Shown here piece after piece: positions 6,093-13,742 of a stretch of DNA of 17,906 nt (position 1 is the stretch's first letter; every line of letters starts with the position of its first letter). A model generated the notes under the pieces. That model saw nothing but the letters and a program-made list of their open reading frames with translations. It was not told where the DNA came from and did not search any database. Made by a program: the position numbers and the translations under genes. This DNA is from Flavipsychrobacter stenotrophus. Its GTDB lineage: Bacteria; Bacteroidota; Bacteroidia; Chitinophagales; Chitinophagaceae. The stretch is taken from contig CANCOG010000032.1 in NCBI GenBank assembly GCA_947379685.1, positions 1 to 17,906 on the forward strand. Direction: 5' to 3'.

Positions 6093-7526
6093 TTATTTCA
6101 ACTCCACCTGCGCGGTGTAGCTCCTGCCTTGTTCATCCCAAAGCTTAACTGTGTACTTGCCAGGGTCCAAATCGCCGGTGAGCACTTTTAGCAGTTTTGC
6201 GTTGGCGGTATAAGCAATGTCAACTTCATTCTCACTTCCACTGGCATCGGTTAATGTGCAACTCAGAATGCCGGGCATATTTACGGTGAAATATTTTTGC
6301 CCCTTAACAGGAGGATTGATCAATACAGATGTATTCTCTACAACCACATTCTTCTTGTAATAAACACCCCTCCGGAACATAACGCTGCGGGTGACCTGGT
6401 CTTCCCATACCACGTAAATAAACCCGCCGCCGATGGCAACGTCAGCGTTAATCATTACCCCGTCAGCCACAGTATCATAATTGGCAGGAAAGCCATTGGT
6501 AAGGTCGGGGGTGAATGACAGACAAACCTGATTATTTCCACCTGCTGTTTGTGTCCATACTATTGCAGCTGCCATCCCTACCCCCGAAACGCGAGGGAAA
6601 TTCTGGCCGATGATGCCGGGGATACTGCCCGTAACAGGCTCGGTGATCAGAGTTGGTTTTGAAAGCGATAGTCTGTTCAGGTAAATAAGCGTATTCTCTG
6701 CCGGACCACTCATATAAACCGCATAAAGGGTATCGCCAACTATTACACCATGTGGGCCACTGGCCGGGCAGGTTGATGGCCGGTACTGTACAGAATCCAG
6801 CTGAATACTGTTATTGAAGGATGTACAGCCATTGATGGAAATGCCGCCCCAAACATTGCGCTGGCCGTCGGTATTATTGCGGTACAGCAGCACACCGGCA
6901 CTCCCCGAAGCTACCAGCGAAGCCGGGCTGCATTCACATACATTATTGCCGGAAAGTACGCTGGCTATTGTATCCCGCAAAAATGTTTCACCCATGTCTT
7001 CCGACCGCGCAACCACATAGCGGGGATAAACATAATCCTTTTCCAACTTCATATAAGTCACAAACGGATTTCCATTTTCGTCGGCTGTTACTGTCGGAAA
7101 ACGGGTGATATAGTCGTTCCCCATATCCACTTCAGCTGACGCAGAAAAGTGTACACCACCGTCGTAAGAATGCTTTATATATATGTGGTTGTTCTCTTCT
7201 GGAATCTGTTTCCACGTTACATAAACTGTATCGCCATGTGCCGCAAGGTCAGGCCCTGCCCACGAAGTAGCAAAGGCCATTGTGCCAGGCTGATTGATTA
7301 CCTTAGGTTCAGTAAACGCTTCGCCGCCCCACTTGGCAAAATATGCCTTCCCGCCTTCATCTCCCCAAACTACCATTGGGTTATTATGCTTGTCGAGTTT
7401 AATACGGGGGTGCAGGCTACCGTAAACTTTACCGGCTACCTGGTGTGGTGCCTGCCAGCTTATAGTTGGCTGTGAATAAGCATTTAAGAAAAGCGATGTG
7501 AATAAAATAATTAGTGATAACCTCAT
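6093..7526 (-). CDS. Secreted Asp-box (sialidase/BNR-fold) beta-propeller protein with possible T9SS C-terminal domain
   Basis: A 477-residue exported protein. Residues 1-19 (MRLSLIILFTSLFLNAYSQ) are a signal peptide. The body reads as a six-bladed propeller: repeated strand patterns such as PMVVWGDEGG, TVYVTWKQ, PFVTYMK and FIYVVWEDQ, with Asp-box motifs SYDGGVHF (120-127) and SEDMGETF (175-182) and a degenerate copy near 230. The usual sialidase catalytic residues (Arg triad, Tyr/Glu pair) are not evident to me, so enzymatic activity is doubtful. The last ~80 residues, ending DLDPGKYTVKLWDEQGRSYT and VELK, look like a small beta-sandwich of the T9SS type-A sorting kind, though not a textbook match. 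It lies 64 nt downstream of rnz on the same strand. Confidence 0.8.
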   Translation of the reverse strand: MRLSLIILFTSLFLNAYSQPTISWQAPHQVAGKVYGSLHPRIKLDKHNNPMVVWGDEGGKAYFAKWGGEAFTEPKVINQPGTMAFATSWAGPDLAAHGDTVYVTWKQIPEENNHIYIKHSYDGGVHFSASAEVDMGNDYITRFPTVTADENGNPFVTYMKLEKDYVYPRYVVARSEDMGETFLRDTIASVLSGNNVCECSPASLVASGSAGVLLYRNNTDGQRNVWGGISINGCTSFNNSIQLDSVQYRPSTCPASGPHGVIVGDTLYAVYMSGPAENTLIYLNRLSLSKPTLITEPVTGSIPGIIGQNFPRVSGVGMAAAIVWTQTAGGNNQVCLSFTPDLTNGFPANYDTVADGVMINADVAIGGGFIYVVWEDQVTRSVMFRRGVYYKKNVVVENTSVLINPPVKGQKYFTVNMPGILSCTLTDASGSENEVDIAYTANAKLLKVLTGDLDPGKYTVKLWDEQGRSYTAQVELK

Positions 7527-7590
7527 GCAGAAAAATGAAAGGTTAAAAGTAGGAAAGTTTTCGCATTAGCGGGAAAAGGACTGCCGTCAT

Positions 7591-8493
7591 CTACAGTTCG
7601 TAAACGACACCTTCTACTGTCACCTGCACGTTCGGGAAAATAGCCGATGCCTCCACTTGAAAGGGTTCGAGGTCCTTATATTTCGAAGAAAAATGCCCCA
7701 GCAGTAGCAGTTTTGTATTGGCCTTTTGCGCTATCTGTGCAGCTTGTGCTGCGGTGCAATGAAATCTTGCTTCTGCCTTTTCCCTGTCGGCATCCAGATA
7801 GGTGCTTTCATGGTAAATTGCATCAGCATCCTGAATGTGATCCAGGTAAACATCCGTGAAAATGGAGTCTGCACAGTAAGCATATTTTTTAGGCCCCGGC
7901 CCTTCTGTCGTCACTGTTTCGTTGAGGATTATAGTTCCGTTTTCAGATACATAGTCTGCTCCGTTTTTGAGTGAGGGGTAAAATTCCACTGGTACGCCAA
8001 ATTCAGTGCATTGTTGCGGCAATATTCTTCTGCCTCTTGTTTTTGTAGTCACTACAAATCCATGGCAGCGTATCCTATGTACAACAGGAAAGCAAGTAAC
8101 GGTGAAATCAGGATTATCTACAAGTGTCGCAGATCCGTCAGGAAGTGGATGAAAATGAAATGGGAATGACAACGTAGTATCTGCAACCTGCATTATCTGG
8201 TCTAAAATTAGTTTTAATGGAGCAGGCGCATAAAGGTGTAAGGGATCTATTCGGCCCATCAGACTCATGCTATTTATAAGTCCGGGCAGGCCAAAATAAT
8301 GATCTCCGTGCAGGTGGCTGATGAAGATATGGTGGAGTTTGCGCCATTTAATGCCATATCGCTGCATCTGTACCTGGGTGCCTTCTCCACAATCAATAAG
8401 CAGCACCTCTCCATGAACAGACACCGTTTGGGAAGATGGGTGTCTGCCAAATGCAGGTAATGCTGAATTATTGCCGAGTATGGTAATTTTCAT
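7591..8493 (-). CDS. rnz: Ribonuclease Z (tRNase Z), tRNA 3'-end endonuclease
   Basis: A 300-residue zinc-dependent metallo-beta-lactamase-fold nuclease that removes the 3' trailer from pre-tRNA in the cytoplasm. Metal-binding and catalytic residues are visible: HLHGDH at 60-65, His139 (FPVVHR), Asp209 (YCADSIFT) and His267 (LLGHFSSKY), plus the HEST motif (228-231) typical of this family. IDCGEGTQVQMQRYGIKWRK after residue 32 is the RNase Z N-terminal signature. Length matches the short-form enzyme (about 300-310). The start at 8493 gives the standard MKITILGNNSALP N-terminus. The STAS gene is 129 nt upstream on the same strand and the Asp-box gene follows after 64 nt. Confidence 0.97.
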   Translation of the reverse strand: MKITILGNNSALPAFGRHPSSQTVSVHGEVLLIDCGEGTQVQMQRYGIKWRKLHHIFISHLHGDHYFGLPGLINSMSLMGRIDPLHLYAPAPLKLILDQIMQVADTTLSFPFHFHPLPDGSATLVDNPDFTVTCFPVVHRIRCHGFVVTTKTRGRRILPQQCTEFGVPVEFYPSLKNGADYVSENGTIILNETVTTEGPGPKKYAYCADSIFTDVYLDHIQDADAIYHESTYLDADREKAEARFHCTAAQAAQIAQKANTKLLLLGHFSSKYKDLEPFQVEASAIFPNVQVTVEGVVYEL

Positions 8494-8622
8494 AAGTTAG
8501 ATCAAAGACATTTTTTAGTCTTGGTTCCGGGTATCCGTTAGCGGTTCTGGTAAAGGGCAGTTCTTAAGAAAGCTGATTTTCGTTCAATGCCCTCCTTCCG
8601 GTTGTGTTTAACACCGTCGGCT

Positions 8623-8997
8623 TTACTCTTCCTTGTATAATTCCCTTTCCAAAATCTCCATACAAATAATATCTACTGCCTCCCGCATCTTTGGTGCAAC
8701 ATTGAGCTGAAGATCGAGTTCGTTAACTTTCAGTGCGGCCATTACTTTCGACTTAATTCCGGTAAAAACGATCGACTCATTACATCCATATGTTTTCTCG
8801 TGCAGCGCAACGAGTGTATCTATTGCCTCGGAATCTGCTTCTGTAGCGAATTGCATATCTACAATAAAGTTATAGCTGCCGTTTTGCCTGAGTGCTTCAC
8901 ACTGATTGTCGAGTTCTTCTGCCAAATTAGCATCTATTGTCGTCGAAACAGGGGTTATTATGGTAAATGTATCTTTGGTATCAATTTTGAATTCCAT
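8623..8997 (-). CDS. STAS-domain protein, possible anti-anti-sigma factor
   Basis: A 124-residue cytoplasmic protein. The alternating pattern KDTFTIITPVSTTIDANLAE, then YNFIVDMQFATEADSEAIDT LVALHEKTYG, then SIVFTGIKSKVMAALKVNEL fits a single STAS domain of the SpoIIAA/RsbV type (about residues 5-115). The usual DSSG phosphorylation loop is here ADSEAID (about residues 54-60): Asp-Ser is kept but the second Ser/Gly positions are not. If the Ser is phosphorylated it would switch binding to a partner-switch kinase; no such kinase gene is in the window. It sits upstream of rnz, a pairing I recall from other Bacteroidota. Divergent from clpC across 175 nt of AT-rich sequence. Confidence 0.8.
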   Translation of the reverse strand: MEFKIDTKDTFTIITPVSTTIDANLAEELDNQCEALRQNGSYNFIVDMQFATEADSEAIDTLVALHEKTYGCNESIVFTGIKSKVMAALKVNELDLQLNVAPKMREAVDIICMEILERELYKEE

Positions 8998-9172
8998 AGA
9001 AAAGAGTAATTTTATTTCTAAAAATAATACTTCTGAGCTATTCCTTCGTATATTTCAACGTGAAAAAGTTTTACAGTACTATTTTTAAAGGTTAGTCAAT
9101 AATAGAATTAGCAATACTAATACAAAAGTTGTTTTTGAAATCGTTAACTTTATAAAAAAATCAGAGTAATAC

Positions 9173-11716
9173 ATGGACTCCAATTTCTCGCCTAAAGTAA
9201 AAGAGATCATTTCCTACAGCAGGGAGGAAGCACTGCGTTTGGGTAATGACTTTATTGGCACCGAACATTTGTTACTTGGCCTTATCCGCGAAGGGGATGG
9301 GATGGCACTTAGGGTACTGCAAACCATGCAGGTTGACCTTTTTGAGCTGCGTAAGGAGCTTGAAGTAGCTATCAAAGACAAGAATAACAAGCCTCTGGCA
9401 AATATTAACAGCCTTCCTTTGACAAAACAGGCCGAAAAAGTAATTCGCATTACTGTACTGGAAGCGAAATCATTGAAGAGCCCGACTGTTGAGACAGAAC
9501 ATTTAATGCTTTCTATTTTGAAGAACAAAGAAAATGTAGCCACCCAGATACTTCATCATTACGAAGTTGACTATGAGCGGTTCAAAAGCGAACTGAGCAT
9601 ACTGCAGGGTAATGCACCTTCTGCAGACTATGGAGATCCAGGTTCTGAGGAGTTTGAAGACGACGAAGAACGCCGTCAGTTCCAGCAGCAGCGCAAGGCG
9701 CCGCCCGGAGCAGCAAAATCTAAAACACCTGTGCTTGATAATTTTGGTCGTGACATCACGAAGTTTGCAGAATTAGGCAGTCTCGATCCTATTGTGGGCA
9801 GGGAAGAAGAGATTGAACGTGTTTCACAAATACTCTCCCGCAGGAAGAAAAACAACCCAATCCTTATCGGTGAACCAGGTGTTGGTAAAACAGCGATAGT
9901 TGAAGGTCTTGCTTTACGTATCGTCCAAAGGAAGGTATCAAGGGTGTTGTTCGACAAGCGCGTTATCAGTCTCGATCTTGCAGCATTGGTTGCTGGTACA
10001 AAGTACCGCGGTCAGTTTGAAGAGCGTATGAAGGCCATTATGAATGAGCTGGAAAAGAACCGCGATGTCATTCTGTTCATTGATGAGATTCATACAATCG
10101 TAGGTGCAGGTGGTGCTTCCGGTTCGCTGGATGCTTCCAATATATTTAAACCGGCACTTGCCCGTGGCGATCTGCAATGCATTGGTGCATCCACGCTCGA
10201 TGAATACCGTATGCATATTGAAAAGGATGGTGCATTAGACCGTCGTTTCCAAAAAGTACTTGTAGAACCACCAAGTGTTGAAGAAACTATTACTATCCTG
10301 AACAACATCAAGTCTAAGTACGAAGACTTCCACAACGTTATATATGATGCCGAAGCAATTGAGGCTTGTGTAAAATTGAGTGACAGGTATATGACGGACC
10401 GTCTGTTGCCAGATAAGGCCATTGATGTACTCGATGAGTCTGGTGCAAGGGTCCACTTGAAGAATATTAATGTTCCGCAAAATATCCTCGACCTCGAAAA
10501 GAAGATCGAAGATATTAAGCAGGAAAAGAATAAAGTAGTTAAGAGCCAGCGCTTTGAAGAAGCAGCCGCGTTACGCGACCGTGAGAAAAGGCTGGGCGAA
10601 GAACTTGATAAAGCCAAGGCTGACTGGGAAGAAGAAGCCAAGCACAAACGCTACCCGATCAACGAGGAAGCTATTGCAGAGGTAATACATATGATGACTG
10701 GAATTCCGGTTATGCGTATGGTGGAAGCTGAAAGCAACAAGCTGCGCCGTATGGATGAGGACCTCCGTGGAGTAGTAGTTGGTCAGGATGACGCGATCAG
10801 TAAAGTTGTAAAAGCAATTCAAAGAAACCGCGTAGGCTTGAAAGATCCGCGCAAGCCCATCGGTTCATTCATATTCCTCGGCCCTACTGGTGTTGGTAAA
10901 ACTGAACTTGCCCGTGCATTAGCCAGGTATATGTTCGATAGTGACGATGCTTTGGTGCGTGTGGATATGAGTGAGTACATGGAAAAATTCTCATTGACTC
11001 GCCTTATTGGTGCTCCTCCGGGATACGTAGGTTATGAAGAAGGTGGCCAGCTTACTGAAAAGATCCGCCGCAAGCCATATTCTGTTGTATTGCTCGATGA
11101 AATTGAAAAAGCGCATCCGGACATATTCAATATACTATTACAGGTGTTGGACGATGGTCAGCTCACCGATGGCCTTGGCCGGAAAGTAGACTTCAAGAAT
11201 ACGCTCATCATCATGACATCCAATATTGGTGTTCGCCAGTTAAAGGATTTCGGTACAGGTGTAGGATTTGCAACATCTGCAAAAACCAGCAATGTAGAAG
11301 ACAGCAACAAGGGGGTTATCGAAAAAGCACTCAAACGTACTTTCTCACCTGAGTTCCTGAATCGTATTGATGATGTGATTATCTTTAATTCACTCGAAGA
11401 GAAACACATTGGTATGATCATCGAGATCATCATGAAGGATGTTATGAAACGCCTGAACAACTTGGGCTTCACTATGTCCTTGTCCGATGAGGCTAAAAAG
11501 TTCATTGCCGAAAAAGGTTACGATCAGCAGTTTGGTGCGCGTCCGCTGCACAGGGCAATCCAGAAATATCTGGAAGATCCACTGGCAGAAGAAATTTTGA
11601 ATCACAGGATCAAGTCTGGCGATACAGTTACTGCCGACTATAGTGAAGAGGAAAAGAAGATTGTGTTTGTGATCAATCCTGCTCAAACTATTATCAGTGA
11701 GTTTAAAGAACTCTAA
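9173..11716 (+). CDS. clpC: ClpC, AAA+ unfoldase of the ClpCP protease
   Basis: An 847-residue Hsp100 protein that unfolds substrates with ATP and feeds them to ClpP in the cytoplasm. In order: two Clp_N repeats (about 4-145), an acidic linker, the D1 AAA+ module with Walker A GEPGVGKT (233-240) and Walker B ILFIDEIH (300-307), a UVR-type coiled middle segment (about 440-475, RFEEAAALRDREKRLGEELD), then the D2 module with Walker A GPTGVGKT (570-577), Walker B VVLLDEIE (638-645) and sensor LNRIDDVI. The VGF tripeptide at 697-699 is in the position of the ClpP-binding loop, which marks ClpC rather than ClpB. No CtsR, McsA or McsB gene is beside it, unlike the Firmicute operon. A near-consensus -7 box TAACTTTA (9145-9152) lies 20 nt upstream. 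A strong terminator follows at 11731-11768. Confidence 0.98.
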   Translation: MDSNFSPKVKEIISYSREEALRLGNDFIGTEHLLLGLIREGDGMALRVLQTMQVDLFELRKELEVAIKDKNNKPLANINSLPLTKQAEKVIRITVLEAKSLKSPTVETEHLMLSILKNKENVATQILHHYEVDYERFKSELSILQGNAPSADYGDPGSEEFEDDEERRQFQQQRKAPPGAAKSKTPVLDNFGRDITKFAELGSLDPIVGREEEIERVSQILSRRKKNNPILIGEPGVGKTAIVEGLALRIVQRKVSRVLFDKRVISLDLAALVAGTKYRGQFEERMKAIMNELEKNRDVILFIDEIHTIVGAGGASGSLDASNIFKPALARGDLQCIGASTLDEYRMHIEKDGALDRRFQKVLVEPPSVEETITILNNIKSKYEDFHNVIYDAEAIEACVKLSDRYMTDRLLPDKAIDVLDESGARVHLKNINVPQNILDLEKKIEDIKQEKNKVVKSQRFEEAAALRDREKRLGEELDKAKADWEEEAKHKRYPINEEAIAEVIHMMTGIPVMRMVEAESNKLRRMDEDLRGVVVGQDDAISKVVKAIQRNRVGLKDPRKPIGSFIFLGPTGVGKTELARALARYMFDSDDALVRVDMSEYMEKFSLTRLIGAPPGYVGYEEGGQLTEKIRRKPYSVVLLDEIEKAHPDIFNILLQVLDDGQLTDGLGRKVDFKNTLIIMTSNIGVRQLKDFGTGVGFATSAKTSNVEDSNKGVIEKALKRTFSPEFLNRIDDVIIFNSLEEKHIGMIIEIIMKDVMKRLNNLGFTMSLSDEAKKFIAEKGYDQQFGARPLHRAIQKYLEDPLAEEILNHRIKSGDTVTADYSEEEKKIVFVINPAQTIISEFKEL

Positions 11717-11730
11717 ATAAATTAAATTCA

Positions 11731-11768
11731 AAATAGAAAAGGGCTTCATTTGAGGCCCTTTTCTATTT
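11731..11768. terminator. Intrinsic terminator after clpC
   Basis: A 14-bp perfect stem, AAATAGAAAAGGGC (11731-11744) with GCCCTTTTCTATTT (11755-11768), and a 10-nt loop, starting 14 nt after the clpC stop. The A-rich left arm and T-rich right arm make it able to work in both directions. Confidence 0.85.
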
Positions 11769-11800
11769 CTGTACCGTATTGGAAACAAATCCATCACAAT

Positions 11801-11926
11801 TTCACAGGATTTGTGAAGAATTGAGAAGAAAACAGAACTATTCTTCACAATATTCAGTTTTTTGAGAAGAAGATAGAACCTTCCTTCACAAATTTTGATG
11901 TTTTAAGAAGAATTGAGAAACTTTTG
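11801..11926. repeat. Three degenerate ~41-43 nt direct repeats with an internal 11-bp inverted repeat
   Basis: TTCACA starts three similar units at 11801, 11844 and 11885 (spacings 43 and 41 nt). Each ends in a purine-rich block of the form (A/G)AGAAGAA...AGAA(A)C. TTGTGAAGAAT (11811-11821) and ATTCTTCACAA (11840-11850) also form a perfect 11-bp inverted pair across units 1 and 2. No convincing reading frame is present. This fills most of the 361-nt gap between clpC and the convergent small gene. Confidence 0.5.
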
Positions 11927-11948
11927 CCAGCTGGGAAGCCAAAACATA

Positions 11949-11980
11949 CAGAGAGCCGTAATAAATATTACGGCTCTCTG
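11949..11980. terminator. 32-nt palindrome, probable bidirectional terminator between convergent genes
   Basis: CAGAGAGCCGTAATA (11949-11963) and TATTACGGCTCTCTG (11966-11980) form a perfect 15-bp stem with a 2-nt AA loop. A run of eight T (11993-12000) lies 12 nt downstream on the plus strand. It sits between clpC and the convergent small lipoprotein gene, so it may stop minus-strand transcripts or back up the clpC terminator. Confidence 0.55.
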
Positions 11981-12077
11981 ATTAAATATTGATTTTTTTT
12001 GAAAATGGCGATGCTATTTTTAAAAGTTAGCTGCAACATGCTGAAATCAAACAATCATACAGTTGCAATCCTTACTG

Positions 12078-12302
12078 CTAATAATGATGCATACCACGGT
12101 AAGGATGCGGTCTTGGACCATACCTATGCTGACCCCAAAAACGGCTTCTCAGAGAATTTCTTCTTGGAGCACCCCAGTGATGCCTGGTACGGTATTCGGG
12201 AATTGCAAAACGACGCGATGGGCTCGCAGGGCCTTGTACCCTGCAGCTATCAAAACCGAGCATACATATAGCAATGACTAAAATTATTATCCAGTGTTTC
12301 AT
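12078..12302 (-). CDS. Small basic putative lipoprotein (74 aa), function unknown
   Basis: A 74-residue protein. The N-terminus MKHWIIILVIAICMLGFDSC is a hydrophobic signal with Cys20 at the place of a lipid-modified cysteine; the lipobox (FDSC) is loose, as is common in Bacteroidota. The mature part is rich in Arg, His, Gly, Pro and aromatic residues and ends HPYRGMHHY, a composition I have seen in small envelope proteins of this phylum but cannot assign. A plus-strand open frame overlaps most of it; the minus frame is preferred because it starts with a believable signal sequence. The gene converges on clpC and is divergent from the methyltransferase gene. Confidence 0.6.
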   Translation of the reverse strand: MKHWIIILVIAICMLGFDSCRVQGPASPSRRFAIPEYRTRHHWGAPRRNSLRSRFWGQHRYGPRPHPYRGMHHY

Positions 12303-12386
12303 CAGGCACTAAGTTATAAAAAATAAGTATTTACACAACTTAAGGGTGTCATTCCCTTAGTAAAATTTACAAATATTATTGTTGGG

Positions 12387-12394
12387 CAAAGGTA
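12387..12394 (-). promoter_or_regulatory. Candidate -7 box (TACCTTTG) for the small lipoprotein gene
   Basis: On the minus strand TACCTTTG is a perfect TAnnTTTG match, about 85 nt upstream of ATG 12302. I see no clear -33 TTTG. The leader would contain a weak hairpin around 12337-12361 (AAGGG / CCCTT). A second, weaker TTG-N19-TAACTTAG pair lies closer to the gene and is an alternative. Confidence 0.3.
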
Positions 12395-12548
12395 GTCGAA
12401 TTTGCATGACCTGCTTTATTTTGCATATCATTTTACAAATCAAAATACAATTCAGATAATGATTTGCACTAAAAATCCTTTAGGCAATGCCAGTTGTCGC
12501 AAATATACCGCATAAACGGTTAAATTTTCAACTGGTCATTGAATGGTC

Positions 12549-12580
12549 TTGTTGGCAACATCCAATTATTCCTAACTTTG
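12549..12580 (+). promoter_or_regulatory. Bacteroidota-type promoter for the MetH-N gene (TTG ... TAACTTTG)
   Basis: TAACTTTG (12573-12580) matches TAnnTTTG exactly, with TTG at 12549-12551 (21-nt gap) or 12552-12554 (18-nt gap) as the -33 element. The start codon follows only 6 nt after the box, so the transcript would have almost no leader. The upstream 12303-12548 stretch holds no gene and no recognisable SAM or cobalamin riboswitch. Confidence 0.45.
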
Positions 12581-12586
12581 CGTATT

Positions 12587-13615
12587 ATGAATACGGAAGC
12601 CAGATTACGGGAATTACTTAAGGAGCGCATTTTGATAATTGATGGTGCGATGGGAACCATGGTTCAGCAGTACAAGCTGAATGAAGCGGACTATCGCGGC
12701 GAACGATTTAAGAATTGGCATTCCGATGTAAAGGGTAATAACGACCTGCTCTGCCTCACCCAGCAGCAGATCATAAAGGAAATTCATAAGGAATATTTAC
12801 GCGCTGGTGCCAACATACTGGAAACCAATACATTCAATGGGCAGTCGGTTTCACTGGCTGACTACGATATGCAATCGCTGGCATATGAAATTAATGTTGC
12901 CGCCGCTAAAATTGCGCGCCAGGCAATAGTTGAATTTAAAGAAGAAAGTGGACAACCCGATGCAGATTGCTTCGTAGCAGGAGCTATTGGGCCCATGAAC
13001 AAAACACTATCACTTTCCCCCGACGTGAATAACCCAGGCTATCGTTCGGTTACGTTCGACGAAGTCGCAAACGCTTACTACGGGCAGGTAAGAGGTCTGA
13101 TGGATGGCGGCATCGATATTTTACTCATTGAAACAATCTTTGATACGCTGAATGCGAAAGCAGCAATTTATGCCATAAATAAATATTTCAGGGATACCAA
13201 AACAAAGATGCCTCCCGTTATGATCTCAGGTACTATTACCGATGCATCTGGCAGAACACTCAGCGGGCAAACACTTGAGGCGTTTTATATCTCTGTAATG
13301 CATATTAACCCAATCAGTATTGGACTTAACTGTGCGCTTGGTGCTACTCAAATGCGTCCGCACGTGGAAGAGCTTTCCGATATTGCGGCATGTTATGTAA
13401 GTGCATATCCTAATGCCGGCTTACCCAATGCTATGGGAGAGTATGACGAAAATCCTGAACAGACAGCAGCCATCATTGCTGAATGGGCCCAAGAGGGTTG
13501 GGTAAATATGGTTGGTGGTTGTTGTGGTACTACCCCGGCACATATAGCGGCAATTGCAAAAGCAATGAAAGATAAGAGCGCCCGTAAGTTGCCGGAGTTG
13601 GCTGCTGCTATTTAG
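12587..13615 (+). CDS. Homocysteine S-methyltransferase module of B12-dependent methionine synthase (stand-alone MetH N-terminal domain)
   Basis: A 342-residue zinc-dependent (beta/alpha)8 barrel that activates homocysteine for methylation in methionine synthesis. Seen: RILIIDGAMGTMVQQYKLNE (14-33), ILETNTFNGQ (77-86), AGAIGPMNKTLSLSPDV, LLIETIFDTLNAK (179-191), and the zinc ligands Cys249 (GLNCALGA) and Cys312/Cys313 (GGCCGTTP). Full-length MetH has about 1200 residues with folate-, B12- and SAM-binding domains; this gene ends right after the first domain. Separate genes for this module and the rest of MetH are known in Bacteroidota, so it is probably a normal split rather than a truncation. 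The partner gene is not in this window. ATG 12587 is chosen over an in-frame TTG at 12539, which lies upstream of the promoter box. Confidence 0.92.
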   Translation: MNTEARLRELLKERILIIDGAMGTMVQQYKLNEADYRGERFKNWHSDVKGNNDLLCLTQQQIIKEIHKEYLRAGANILETNTFNGQSVSLADYDMQSLAYEINVAAAKIARQAIVEFKEESGQPDADCFVAGAIGPMNKTLSLSPDVNNPGYRSVTFDEVANAYYGQVRGLMDGGIDILLIETIFDTLNAKAAIYAINKYFRDTKTKMPPVMISGTITDASGRTLSGQTLEAFYISVMHINPISIGLNCALGATQMRPHVEELSDIAACYVSAYPNAGLPNAMGEYDENPEQTAAIIAEWAQEGWVNMVGGCCGTTPAHIAAIAKAMKDKSARKLPELAAAI

Positions 13616-13689
13616 TCTGCACCGTTAATTCTATTTTCTAATCGGTCCTACTGCACAAACTACTTCGCTTGTGGTTTTGGGAGTACTAC

Positions 13690-13742
13690 GCCGGGTTTAG
13701 GGCTTAATGACTGGGTATTAGATTGCATCAACCCGGCTTTTT
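13690..13742 (+). terminator. Possible terminator after the MetH-N gene
   Basis: GCCGGGTT (13690-13697) pairs perfectly with AACCCGGC (13730-13737), followed directly by TTTTT (13738-13742). The loop is long (32 nt) with only weak inner pairing, so efficiency is uncertain. The rest of the 13616-14003 gap holds a small CGCC/GGCG hairpin (13869-13881) and AT-rich sequence but no gene that I can see. Confidence 0.5.

Noticed and set aside
9000..9172. Possible regulatory RNA or operator between the STAS gene and clpC
   Set aside because: The stretch is AT-rich but I found no convincing hairpin, HrcA-type CIRCE or CtsR-type repeat; only a near-match -7 box.
10090..10647. 185-codon minus-strand frame inside clpC
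   Set aside because: Ser/Leu-rich product is the usual antisense shadow of a long conserved gene.
11801..11926. CRISPR-like array
   Set aside because: The units are degenerate, only three in number, and lack identical repeats separated by unique spacers; no cas genes are present.
11999..12271. 90-codon plus-strand frame opposite the small lipoprotein
   Set aside because: Starts from TTG right after a T-run, no signal or motif; the minus-strand frame has a believable signal sequence. The choice is not absolute.
12303..12586. SAM or cobalamin riboswitch upstream of the MetH-N gene
   Set aside because: No conserved core or B12-box sequence was found, and the likely promoter is downstream of this stretch, next to the start codon.
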